The notes below the pieces were generated by a model that made no database searches, was not told the DNA's origin, and worked only from the letters and a program-made list of their open reading frames with translations. From Candidatus Cloacimonadota bacterium (GTDB lineage Bacteria > Cloacimonadota > Cloacimonadia > Cloacimonadales > Cloacimonadaceae): DNA of 64,000 nucleotides. The stretch lies in NCBI GenBank assembly GCA_020532085.1, contig JAJBAV010000002.1, positions 86,876 to 150,875 of the forward strand, written 5' to 3'. Every line of letters begins with the position of its first letter. Positions within the stretch are counted from its first letter, which is position 1. Below are positions 7,896 to 16,461 of this stretch, piece after piece. Both the position numbers and the translations under genes were made by a program.

Positions 7896-9623
7896 ATGAC
7901 CAAAAGAACACTACTGCCCCTTCTGATGCTGGGATTCATCTCCCTGATGTTCGCCCAGGCGGCCGACCTCTTCATCTCCGAATATGTGGAGGGAAGCTCA
8001 AACAACAAGGCCATCGAGATCTACAACGGCACAGGCGCCGCGGTCGATCTGGCCAATTACACCATGAAGCTGGCCTCCAACGGGTCCGCCACCTGGTCCA
8101 CTACCAACAGCGTCACCCTCTCCGGAACCCTGGCCAACAACGACGTCTTCGTGATCGCCAACTCCGCCGCCAACGCCACCATCCTGGGCGTCGCGGACAT
8201 GACCCACACCGTTACCTATTTCAACGGCAACGACTGCCTGGGCCTCTTCCACGGCGACACCCTCGTTGACATCATCGGCGTTCTGGGAACCGATCCCGGC
8301 ACCGCCTGGCCCGTGGCCGGCACTGACGGCGCCACCCTCAACCACACCCTCATCCGCAAACCTGACGTCGCCGAAGGCAACACCGACTGGATCGCCGGCG
8401 CCGGAACCAACATGGACAACTCCGAATGGATCGTGCATCCCATCGACTACATTGAAGACTTGGGAGCCCACACCTTCGATCCCGGCGGATCCGAAAATGC
8501 CGCCACCCCCACCTTTGATCCCCCCGCGGGAGTTTATGGCCAGGCGATATCCGTATCCATCAGCTCCGCCACCGCCGGAGCGACCATCCGCTACACCACC
8601 GACGGCAGCACCCCCACCGAAACTTCCACTCAATACACCAACCCCATCCCGCTGAGCACGAACACCACCCTGAAGGCCATCGCCTTTGCCACCGGGTTCG
8701 ACCCCAGCTATGTGGCCACCGCCAGCTACATCTTCCCCGAGGTGGTGCAGAACATGACCCAACTGCGCAACGCCACCGCCGGTGACGGCACCGTTTACAT
8801 GGTGGCCGGCGAAGTGATGCTCACTTTCCAGCAAAGCTTCCGCCACCAGAAATACGTGCAGGACTTTGAAGCCGGCATCCTCATCGACGACACCGCCGGT
8901 GTGATCACCACCACCTACAACCTCATGGACGGCATCACCGGGCTCACCGGCACCATCGCCTTTTACAACAACATGCTGCAGTTCACCCCCGTGGCCGATC
9001 CCGGCCCTGCCAGCTCCACCAACAACTATATCTCCCCGCCTGTGGTGACCATCGCCCAGATCAACGCCAACGTCGCCTCCTACCAGGCCCGCCTGGTGAA
9101 GATCGCCAACGCCCATTTCGTGGAGACCGGCACTTTCGCCACCGGCCAGAACTACACCCTGGAAGACGGCACCGGCTCCGTTGTGTTCCGCACCACTTTC
9201 TACGATGTGGATTATATCGGCGAAGCCATCCCCACCGGCAATTTCAACATCTGGGTGCTGGTGAACCAGTACAACCAGACCCCGCAGGTTACCGCCCGCG
9301 CCCTTTCCGACTGGAGCGGAGTGGCCAACGACGACAACATCGCCACCCCCACCCAGCTGCTGGGCAACTATCCCAATCCCTTCAATCCCAGCACCACCAT
9401 CTCCTTCTCCACCGCCAAGGCCGATCCGGTTCAGATCACCATCTACAACCACAGGGGCCAGGCCGTGAAGACCTGGAACCTGGAAACCAAGGCTGCTGGA
9501 AATCACAGCGTCCAGTGGGACGGCCGTGACAACAACGGACTTGCCGTAAGCAGCGGCGTCTATTTCTACCGCATGTTCTCCGGGACCTATTCATCCACCC
9601 GCAAAATGGTGCTGATGAAATAA
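7896..9623 (+). CDS. Secreted lamin-tail-domain protein with C-terminal sorting domain
   Basis: 575 residues. The chosen start is ATG 7896 because it opens a signal peptide (MTKRTLLPLLMLGFISLMFAQ) and has GAGG upstream; the frame is open further upstream but overlaps cdsA. A lamin-tail domain at about 22-150 begins ISEYVEGSSNNKAIEIYNG, as in secreted nucleases and surface proteins. A chitobiase-type beta-sandwich follows at about 200-265 (ATIRYTTDGSTPT), then a beta-rich segment with no nuclease motif, and finally the FlgD-like / type 9 sorting domain NYPNPFNPSTTISF to RKMVLMK. No catalytic site was recognised, so a structural or adhesive role is as likely as hydrolysis. It may be co-transcribed with cdsA; a terminator follows at 9662-9708. 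Confidence 0.8.
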   Translation: MTKRTLLPLLMLGFISLMFAQAADLFISEYVEGSSNNKAIEIYNGTGAAVDLANYTMKLASNGSATWSTTNSVTLSGTLANNDVFVIANSAANATILGVADMTHTVTYFNGNDCLGLFHGDTLVDIIGVLGTDPGTAWPVAGTDGATLNHTLIRKPDVAEGNTDWIAGAGTNMDNSEWIVHPIDYIEDLGAHTFDPGGSENAATPTFDPPAGVYGQAISVSISSATAGATIRYTTDGSTPTETSTQYTNPIPLSTNTTLKAIAFATGFDPSYVATASYIFPEVVQNMTQLRNATAGDGTVYMVAGEVMLTFQQSFRHQKYVQDFEAGILIDDTAGVITTTYNLMDGITGLTGTIAFYNNMLQFTPVADPGPASSTNNYISPPVVTIAQINANVASYQARLVKIANAHFVETGTFATGQNYTLEDGTGSVVFRTTFYDVDYIGEAIPTGNFNIWVLVNQYNQTPQVTARALSDWSGVANDDNIATPTQLLGNYPNPFNPSTTISFSTAKADPVQITIYNHRGQAVKTWNLETKAAGNHSVQWDGRDNNGLAVSSGVYFYRMFSGTYSSTRKMVLMK

Positions 9624-9661
9624 GAAGTCAAACCAGCCACCCTCAAGGTGACTGATACAGG

Positions 9662-9708
9662 GGCCGGACGGCCAGCCGGATATCCCGGCGGGTTGCCCGG
9701 CCTTTTTT
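9662..9708 (+). terminator. Probable branched Rho-independent terminator
   Basis: Outer stem GGCCGG / CCGGCC (9662-9667 with 9697-9702) enclosing a smaller GCCGG / CCGGC stem (9675-9679 with 9685-9689), then six T. Lies 39 nt after the lamin-tail gene and 10 nt before the next start. Confidence 0.65.
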
Positions 9709-9717
9709 GACAAAGCC

Positions 9718-10656
9718 ATGCCTTCACGCTCCTCCGCTCATCTGCTCACCTTTCTGGCCATCCTGTTCTGGTCCACCATCGAACTGGGCAGCAAAGCCCT
9801 CGGCCCCGGCGTTTCGCCCTATCCGCTCACGGCCTGGCGGTTTTTGATCGGCGGGCTGGTGATCCTCCCCTTTGCCCTGCGGTCGCTGAAGGCCGCTCCA
9901 CGCCGGCCGCGGCCCGCGGACCTCGGCCAAATGGTGCTGCTGGGCGTGCTCAACGTCTGCGTGAGCATGCTATTCCTGCAGATGTCGGTTTACTACGGCA
10001 AAGCTTCGGTGAGCGCCGTGCTGGTGAGTTCCAACCCCCTCTTCGTGAGCCTCTTCGCCCTCCTTCTCCTGCGGGAAAGGCTCTTCCTGTCCCAGCTTCT
10101 GGGCCTCGGGCTGGCTTTGGGCGGGATCGCCCTGCTCATCCTCGGCGAAGGCGATTTCGGCAGCGCCAGATACCTGAACCTCCCGCTCAGCATCGTGTTT
10201 GGGCTGGGATGTTCACTCACCTTCGGGCTCTACACCGTGCTCACCAAACGCCTCATCCAAAGCCATGGCAACCCGCTCACCAACAGCGTTTCCTTCCTCG
10301 GCGGGGCGGCCGTCCTCTTCCTATACAGCGCCGTGGCCGGCAAACCGCTGCTCATCCCCCATTCCATCAGCTCGGCGGCCATCATGCTATACCTCGGCGC
10401 TATCGTTTCCGGCTTGGCTTACCTGATGTTCTTCGAGGGCATGAAACGCCTCGGCGCCGCCCCGGCCTCCATGTATTTCTTCCTCAAGCCCGTCCTTGCC
10501 TCCCTGCTGGCGGTGCTCCTACTCCGCGAAACCCTCGCCCCCCTCCAGCTCGCGGCCATCCTCGTGATCGTGGCTGGACTCACCCTCTCGCGTCTGCTGA
10601 AACGCCCCCAAAACACGCTGGAGTCGAGCGGCGCGGGAGCATCGACTACAGCATAG
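9718..10656 (+). CDS. EamA-family (DMT superfamily) membrane transporter
   Basis: 312 residues with about ten hydrophobic segments arranged as two EamA repeats (roughly residues 8-142 and 157-295). The first repeat includes FWSTIELGSKALGPGVSPYPLTAWRFLIGG, split here only as a description of the conserved N-terminal helix pair, and the second ends AAILVIVAGLTLSRLL. Family members export amino acids, nucleosides or other metabolites; the substrate cannot be told from sequence. The start ATG directly follows a terminator T-tract and has no clear ribosome site, so a downstream start or a weakly expressed gene is possible. It stands alone: the preceding gene is closed by a terminator and the following 2.5 kb is repeat-rich. 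Confidence 0.85.
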   Translation: MPSRSSAHLLTFLAILFWSTIELGSKALGPGVSPYPLTAWRFLIGGLVILPFALRSLKAAPRRPRPADLGQMVLLGVLNVCVSMLFLQMSVYYGKASVSAVLVSSNPLFVSLFALLLLRERLFLSQLLGLGLALGGIALLILGEGDFGSARYLNLPLSIVFGLGCSLTFGLYTVLTKRLIQSHGNPLTNSVSFLGGAAVLFLYSAVAGKPLLIPHSISSAAIMLYLGAIVSGLAYLMFFEGMKRLGAAPASMYFFLKPVLASLLAVLLLRETLAPLQLAAILVIVAGLTLSRLLKRPQNTLESSGAGASTTA

Positions 10657-12360
10657 CATCCATCCCCCAACGTCATTCCGGGCCTGACCCGGAATCCAGA
10701 AACAACCATCTCTTACCCCCGGACGCACCCGGAAGGTCGACGTCCTCGTCGACCAAGGCACGGCTTCGACAACAGCATAGCTGGGTACTCGCATTTTCAT
10801 ACGGATTTACGGATTGAACGGATTTACGGATTGAAACATCAGCTTCCCGCTGGCGTCGAGAGACGCAGGACCATCGACGCCAGCAGATCCCCCCAACAAT
10901 CCTTCCCCGAGGCCTGTCGTCCATGCTCGCTGCGTTCGCTGTGAGCAGACCAACCACCACCTTTTCCTCTTCTCTCCGTGTCTCCGTGCCTCAGTGTTGG
11001 ATTATGCTGTTTTGCGTTACGCCGATGATCTCAGCCTGGGGTCTGGCCTGTTCACATCTCAGGAACAACCCATTAACATCCCATTGCGGCAGTGGGAAGT
11101 AAACGAGTTGTTAAGGGGATGTTTGCCGGATACGCGAAAGATTCCCTCTACTAATAGTGGGTAACAAAACAGGGATTCGTCACGGAAAAACGCGAAAAAA
11201 GGGAAAATGGGGTCAGAAAAAAAGAGAATAATAGAACGCGGATTACGCGGATGATTATGATTTACGCGGATTGAATGGAACGCGGATGACAGGATCGACA
11301 GGATCAATGGGATTTATAAAAACAGAGAGACAGAGGGACAGAGTTATGTACCATAAGCTTCAGCTTGTTGGGTGCCCGAGATTTATCTCGAGGCACGAAG
11401 GATTGGTCACGGAAAAACGCGGAAAAAGAGAAAATGGGATCAGAAAAAAAGAGAATAATAGGAACGCGGATGACAGGATCGACAGGATCAGCAGGATAAA
11501 ATGAGGGATGTGGACGTTTGTCATTCCGGGGAGGCGTGCGCCAGCACGCGGGGCTGGAAGGTTAACGTCCCCGTTAACCCCGCTCCGGTGTAGCGATCCT
11601 TTTGCCCTTTCACAAAGCCCTGCGGGCTTTTGGTCGACCTGGAGGTCGACCTTCCGGGGGTTTTATACTAGATGGCTCTGCCGCGGTGTCATTCCGGGGA
11701 GGCGTGCGCCAGCACGCGGGGTCCCGGAATCCAGGCGGTCCGGGAAATGCCCTGGGAGGGTGTCGATTCAGACTGCGTCTGGATCGATCCCGCTTCATAC
11801 TTGGTCTGGGATGGGCTATTCCCGCAAGGGGTTGATTCCGGGGCCCATGTCGCTGACGCGACTTCCCCGGAATGACAGTTTGGGGCGGGTGGTTGGCAGA
11901 GAAGAGCCTCGCAGAGGCGGCAGAACGATAGCGACGGCGCGGAGCGAAGCGTAGCCCCTCGTATATGGCCACAAAAAAGCCTCGCAGAGGCGACAGAACA
12001 GGTGATTTGGGGTATGTCGCCCACAAGGGGCTCAGATATTGGATTTGGTACTGGTTCGAGGGGTTGCGTTCCCACCCCACGGCATCGCTTCGCTCCTCCG
12101 CGGGGGCCCCGGTCACTTCACACCCTCGCTATCGTTCTGGCGCCCTCAAGGGGCTGGATTCCGAACATACGTCATCCCGGACGTCACCGAGCCCGCGAGG
12201 TGACATTGATCCGGGATCCATAACGAGACAAGAACTGGATTCCGGGGCCCCCACCCCGGAATGACACGGCGGGGCCGGGTGAAGGTTGTTTCTGGATTCC
12301 GGGGCCCCCACCCCGGAATGACACGAACCGGCACGAATTACTTTTCCAAATACTCTACCT
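10657..12360. repeat. Repeat-rich non-coding region
   Basis: No credible gene. Contents from left to right: palindrome ATTCCGGG / CCCGGAAT (10675-10695); hairpin GGTCGACG / CGTCGACC (10735-10754); tandem words around tacggatt (10799-10836); a direct repeat of about 70 bp, 11174-11242 and 11400-11470; a 26-bp direct repeat 11281-11306 and 11465-11490; hairpin GGTTAACG / CGTTAACC (11560-11579); hairpin GGTCGACC (11632-11651); a 22-bp word with gaggcgtgcgccagcacgcg at 11527 and 11697; and an identical 33-nt word at 12235-12267 and 12292-12324, itself palindromic (ttccgggg / ccccggaa). Short open frames here follow the repeats and carry no family signature. Confidence 0.75.
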
Positions 12361-12677
12361 ACTGCAGTTGGTATAAAGTTGGTATAAGCACCTGAAACTC
12401 TTTATGGGACTGCATTACAGGGAGTTCTTTCACAAATTGGGGCTCTCTTATATATCTGGGAGGGGGTGGCACCTAGTGCAGGGGATAGCATATGCTAACT
12501 ATATACATAATATATAGATATAAATATATAATATATAATGATTATATATTATATTATTACTTTGGCTACCCTATCATTTCCATGTAATAGAGGGGGGTGA
12601 ATTGTGAAAGAATAGGCCTGTATCCCTTACGCAGAAAGGATAACAGGGCATTATACCAACTTTATACCAACTGCAGT
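12361..12677. repeat. AT-rich segment bounded by 27-bp perfect inverted repeats
   Basis: 12361-12387 and 12651-12677 are exact inverted copies. Each contains two tandem copies of AGTTGGTATAA. Between them lie a 12-bp palindrome TAGCATATGCTA (12486-12497) and a run of about 60 nearly pure A/T (12499-12559), very unlike the GC-rich surroundings. The right repeat overlaps another palindrome (12665-12684). No gene inside. It could be a miniature mobile element or a remnant plasmid-type origin; see findings. Confidence 0.7.
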
Positions 12678-12683
12678 TGGTAT

Positions 12684-12708
12684 AAAAAAAGGGAGGGTTT
12701 CCCCTCCC
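12684..12708 (-). terminator. Rho-independent terminator of the gene remnant
   Basis: Stem GGGAGGG / CCCTCCC (12691-12697 with 12702-12708), loop of 4; on the minus strand it is followed by seven T (12690-12684). Lies just beyond the stop at 12718. Confidence 0.8.
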
Positions 12709-12717
12709 TGTTCTTAT

Positions 12718-13050
12718 TTAATTACACCACGAGTTCTTGATTAAGTCAGACAGTAAGTGGGCTTTGCCTGATCTGCCATTGTTCATTTTGTATGCTTCAA
12801 CGGTTATCGCCTCCCTCTCAAGAAGGCAGGATATGCACTCGTTGAATTCCCTCTTCTTCATATGGCTTGAATTGAGCAGGGTTGAATGCAGCGCTTTGCC
12901 GCTGTATTTGTTCACGAGGATCTCAACTATCTTCCTCTCTCCGGACAGCTTATCCTGCTCGCTTACGATCTCCAGGAAGGGGATGGTGTTGGCAACGTAG
13001 AAATCGCAGAGGTAGAGGCATTGGGCGGCGAAAGTATTCCTGGCAAACAC
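12718..13050 (-). CDS. Small protein or truncated gene remnant, C-terminal winged-helix-like
   Basis: 110 residues, not recognised with certainty. The segment GERKIVEILVNKYSGKALHS, followed by a second helix pair ending LLEREAITVEAYKMNNGRSG, looks like a winged-helix domain of the sort found at the C-terminus of large replication or mobile-element proteins (primase or DUF3987 type). The N-terminus has no matching partner, there is an in-frame stop three codons before the ATG, and no ribosome site was seen, so this is probably the surviving 3' end of a larger gene. Base use is clearly more AT-rich than neighbours (many Ile, Lys, Asn codons), a sign of transfer. It keeps its own terminator and lies beside the inverted-repeat segment 12361-12677. 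Confidence 0.45.
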   Translation of the reverse strand: MFARNTFAAQCLYLCDFYVANTIPFLEIVSEQDKLSGERKIVEILVNKYSGKALHSTLLNSSHMKKREFNECISCLLEREAITVEAYKMNNGRSGKAHLLSDLIKNSWCN

Positions 13051-13193
13051 ATCAGTTGTTACCCACTATATATGGGGGGATCAACATAAACGGATGCTGG
13101 CATGCGGCGGAGGAGGCGGTGCGGGAATGAGCCGGATTTAGGTACATCTTCCATTTTCCAAGAACTCCAACCCCTTTCTCCCTTGCCAGGTGT

Positions 13194-14999
13194 TCATTCG
13201 TTTCGGATGGTGGCAGTGGCTCCGCGTCTGGGCCTTGTCCGCCAGTCGTGCTTCACATAGAGGGTGAAGAGGGGGATGTCCATGCTTATGAAAGCGCCTA
13301 TGCGCAGGGCGTTTTTAGCGGACACGGTGGAATCGCTGGTGAGCTTGCGGAGTTCGGGGGTGAGTTGCATGCCCAGGCCCAGGGTCACGGGGTGGCTCTT
13401 TTGCTGGAGGAGGAGGTACAAGCCCGGGGAGACGAGCTGTTTCCAACCGATCTGGGGTGAATTGGCATAGGAGGCGTCGGTGGCGGAAAAGCGGTAGGTG
13501 GCCACGGCGCCGAGGTCGAAAGCGGAGATGAAGATGCCCCGCAGTCCGGCGATGCCTGTTCCCCAGTTGATTTCGAGCCCGATGGGGCAGGCGAGGCCGC
13601 CCACGGCTTTGGAATCGCGGATATCGCCGCTGAGGGTTTCCGCTCCGCCGGCCAGGCCGGGATAGGAATTGAGGGCCACGGTGAAGCTGGCCTGGCGTTT
13701 GTAGGCATAGCTGCCCACGGGCTCGAGCACGGAGTTCATGAGGTCGCGGTAGTTCACATTGTCTGCTTCACCGGTGAGGGCGAGGGTGGAGATCAGGTTC
13801 ATGAAGCGGCTCTGGGAGGCGGTTACCAGGCCTTGTTCGCGGGCAATGTCCACAGAACTGGTGAGCACGGAGTTCAGCAGCGGTTTGTATTCATGGGAGT
13901 CGATGAGGCGGGCCAATCCCACGATCTCGAAGCGGTGGCGGGTGAAGAGGCGGTAGTAATCGTTCCAGTCGTTCTGGGAAGGCGGGATGAGGTTCGAGCA
14001 CTGCACCAGCAGCTTGTCGGCGGTGGAAAGATAGAGGCCCAGCCAATCCTCGGAATCCATTTCCCCGGTCCTGGCGGCGGGATCGAGGGCGGCAAAGAAT
14101 TCAGAGACCGTGGCGCAGGAATCCAGATAATAGCGCAGATTGGCCTCGGTAACGCGCAGGGAATCGCCGTTGAGGTGGAGGTTATGATAATCCCGGGCGA
14201 TGGTTTGCAGATAGATCTCTTTCCAGCCGGGCTCATAGAGGCGCTCCCGGAGCTCCGGCAGGGCCAGTTCGCCCTCGGCGTTGAGCATGTTCTTGGCGAT
14301 GAGCCCGATGAGGCGAAAAAGCTGGGAACGCTGGGTCTGGCTGGCGGTGGAGACGAGGATGAATTCGTCCAGATTGCTCACGTTGTGGTAGGTGTAAGCG
14401 TCGTCGAGGAGGTCCCTCAGCTCGCGCAGCACAGAGATCTCCGCGGGCGGGACGTTCCCGGCCTCATCCAGCAGTTCCACGGAATAGCTGAGCACCCCCA
14501 GCGGGGCTTCCTGCAGGTCGCGGTCGATGGCGGATTTCCAGAGGTCGTAGGTGGAAAGGAAACTGGCGGAATCGATGCTGGTGAGCAACCTGGAAAGATG
14601 GGGGAACAGATGCCGGTAATCCGAGACCAGCAGTTCGTCGCGCCATTGGGAGACGGTGGAAATGAAAAGCTGCTGCTTGAAGCGCAGCAATATGGTGTCC
14701 ATCAGGCTGTAGATGAGCTTGGTGGTGGTGTCGGACAGGGGGTTGAGCGACGGCATGGACAACTGGAGCTGTTCCGCCTGGGGATAAGCGTAGTAGCCGC
14801 CGGGAGCTCCGGGAAGGCGGGGAACGACGTCCGTTTCGGATTTCCAGCCGCCGCTGGCTTCCTCCTCTTCGGCCATATAATCGAGCAGCCATTCGGCATA
14901 GAGCCGGTCGGTCTCCACCAGGGCGCTGGTATAGCCGATGGCGGCCAGGGGCGCAACGCTAAGGAGCATGGTAAACACTGTGATCACAAAGGTCTTCAT
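13194..14999 (-). CDS. Exported protein of unknown function, probable outer-membrane association
   Basis: 601 residues, not recognised. The start is ATG 14999: it opens a signal peptide (MKTFVITVFTMLLSVAPLAA) and has AGGGAG nine nt upstream, whereas the frame upstream of it is non-coding in character. Residues about 25-430 are mostly helical with many Leu, Tyr and Asp and no motif I know. The final 150 residues alternate short beta strands with Gly and aromatic residues (IGLEINWGTGIAGLRGIFIS, then TYRFSATDASYANSPQIGW), as in an outer-membrane barrel or beta-sandwich. It stands alone between repeat-rich gaps. A role in the outer membrane is an inference from signal peptide and strand pattern only. 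Confidence 0.6.
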   Translation of the reverse strand: MKTFVITVFTMLLSVAPLAAIGYTSALVETDRLYAEWLLDYMAEEEEASGGWKSETDVVPRLPGAPGGYYAYPQAEQLQLSMPSLNPLSDTTTKLIYSLMDTILLRFKQQLFISTVSQWRDELLVSDYRHLFPHLSRLLTSIDSASFLSTYDLWKSAIDRDLQEAPLGVLSYSVELLDEAGNVPPAEISVLRELRDLLDDAYTYHNVSNLDEFILVSTASQTQRSQLFRLIGLIAKNMLNAEGELALPELRERLYEPGWKEIYLQTIARDYHNLHLNGDSLRVTEANLRYYLDSCATVSEFFAALDPAARTGEMDSEDWLGLYLSTADKLLVQCSNLIPPSQNDWNDYYRLFTRHRFEIVGLARLIDSHEYKPLLNSVLTSSVDIAREQGLVTASQSRFMNLISTLALTGEADNVNYRDLMNSVLEPVGSYAYKRQASFTVALNSYPGLAGGAETLSGDIRDSKAVGGLACPIGLEINWGTGIAGLRGIFISAFDLGAVATYRFSATDASYANSPQIGWKQLVSPGLYLLLQQKSHPVTLGLGMQLTPELRKLTSDSTVSAKNALRIGAFISMDIPLFTLYVKHDWRTRPRRGATATIRNE

Positions 15000-15047
15000 T
15001 TTGTCTCCCTGTATCAGCTTCGTGTTTTGGGTGCCTGGATATTCCAA

Positions 15048-15430
15048 GCGGAAGCAGATTCACGGCGGGGAAGTTTTCGTCAAGGGATTTGTTCGGTTAG
15101 GAAACTTTGCATGAAGTAAACACAGAGACACGGAGACACGGAGACACAGAGGACTGAGAAGTAATGGCTCAGCGATGATGGGGACAAAAGAGAGGGTTCA
15201 CGCAGATTTCGCGGAAGAAAACGCGGATCAACGCAGATGAAAAGATAAGGCTCAAGTTCACTTATGGTGGGGAAACCCGGGTGGTCCTGTCCGCCCTGCC
15301 AGGTTCGAACCGCGTGGCGCATGATGCCAATCATGCGGAAGGCCGGGACGTAGCATTGGAACGCTGCGCTACGGCTGGCGCAACCTCCATAAGACTTGGA
15401 TTTCAGCGTGCGCTAAAATGACAAAGCTGT
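15048..15430. other. Intergenic gap with low-complexity and palindromic words
   Basis: No gene seen. 15119-15151 is a short run of acacggag words, similar to the complement of 10973-10995. 15345-15375 is a palindromic word (gtagcattgg / cgctgcgctac) resembling the one at 31990-32050. The remainder shows nothing recognisable. Confidence 0.5.
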
Positions 15431-15432
15431 GA

Positions 15433-16086
15433 CTATTTTGGCGGCATCAGGGTGAGCGTGGCCTGCTGCGAAACCTGATCCTGGAAATAGGCGGTGAAGC
15501 CCCAGGTGACGGTTTGGCTGTGGTTATAGCCCAGATCGGTCCACTCGGTGGCGGAGCCTGGCAGCGCGGCCAGATGGGCTGTCCACTGCTCGCCGGAGAG
15601 GCGTTTGGCCACCACGATGCTGTCGGCCCAGGCGGCTTTGTTCAGCCAAAACAGGCGCACGCGGTTGGGTTGGCTCCAGCTGTAATCATTATCCAGATCG
15701 GCGGGCGCGGGGAGGTAACAATTGTACTGCTGCTGTTCCTCCACCGATTCCTGCTCGCCCTTGAAGGCGTAAACCTTGTAATAGTAAACCTTGCCCAGCT
15801 GCGCGGTGGTGTCCACCACGGTGGTGGCGTTGGCCGCCACGCTTTGGATCTTGCGTTCCCAGGCACCGTCCCAGAGCTTGCGGTCCACGAAAAAACCGTC
15901 TTCATCCGGGAAATTCTCCGCCCAGTTGAGGCGGACCTCTGTGGGGCCCAGAAGCTCGAAAGTGACTTCGGAAACAGTTCCGCCGGTGTAGGGCAGTGGA
16001 TCATCCCCATCGGGGTTGAGAAGGTCGCAGGAGGCCAGAACGAGCAGCAGCAAGCCTCCCAAGAGCAGCAATGACAATCGGCGCAT
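15433..16086 (-). CDS. Lipoprotein with fibronectin type III-like domain
   Basis: 217 residues. The N-terminus MRRLSLLLLGGLLLLVLASC ends in a lipobox (LASC), so the mature protein should be lipidated at Cys20. Residues about 38-120 resemble a fibronectin type III sandwich (LLGPTEVRLNWAENFPDEDG and VYYYKVYAFKG are typical strands), and a second, weaker copy may follow (about 125-215, RVRLFWLNKAAW). AGGAG lies 8 nt before the ATG. It is a single gene with divergent neighbours. Probably a surface or periplasmic binding or scaffold lipoprotein; no enzyme motif is present. Confidence 0.75.
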   Translation of the reverse strand: MRRLSLLLLGGLLLLVLASCDLLNPDGDDPLPYTGGTVSEVTFELLGPTEVRLNWAENFPDEDGFFVDRKLWDGAWERKIQSVAANATTVVDTTAQLGKVYYYKVYAFKGEQESVEEQQQYNCYLPAPADLDNDYSWSQPNRVRLFWLNKAAWADSIVVAKRLSGEQWTAHLAALPGSATEWTDLGYNHSQTVTWGFTAYFQDQVSQQATLTLMPPK

Positions 16087-16220
16087 GTAAAACTCCTGAA
16101 CTGATTATGCGCTGAAGCTATTTCGCAACCGCTCTTCCTGTCAAGATATTTCCACCTCGTAGTTTCGGAAGGGCTGGGCAAGCCTGTTCACCAGCGGCTG
16201 ATTTGCAGATCTGGATGTTA

Positions 16221-16255
16221 TTCCGCCACATGTGGTGTGGCATAAAATCTACAAA
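16221..16255 (+). promoter_or_regulatory. Conserved upstream element shared with 28754-28782
   Basis: TGTGGCATAAAATCTACAAA (16236-16255) matches 18 of 20 bases at 28763-28782, and both are preceded by TTCCGCCA. In both cases a TTGAC-type -35 starts 26 to 27 nt later and an exported protein follows. It may be an activator site or an upstream promoter element. Confidence 0.5.
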
Positions 16256-16281
16256 ATATGTAAATTAACTGAAGAAATACC

Positions 16282-16310
16282 TTGACACTATTTTGTGGGA
16301 AGTGCATAAT
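16282..16310 (+). promoter_or_regulatory. Putative sigma-70 promoter
   Basis: TTGACA (16282-16287), 17 nt, CATAAT (16305-16310). One of the best consensus matches in the window. Confidence 0.7.
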
Positions 16311-16461
16311 AACCCTGTATGATTCGCTGGGGCTGGAAACTCGCATCAGATAAAGCTTTGATGAATACAGCGGGGGACTTGGCCGCGGCGGTGCATGGAT
16401 CCGGACTGGCAGCGCTGGCTAGGCTGGCGCGGGACCAGTGGCAGACAGAGCGGGAGGTGAC

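Larger units (their letters stand above)
16087..16461. other. Regulatory gap and leader before the lipoprotein operon
   Basis: Holds the conserved upstream motif 16221-16255, the promoter 16282-16310 and a leader of about 145 nt to the ATG at 16462. The leader has an open frame starting at ATG 16319 that runs into the next gene out of frame; it has no ribosome site and is not called as a gene. Confidence 0.5.
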
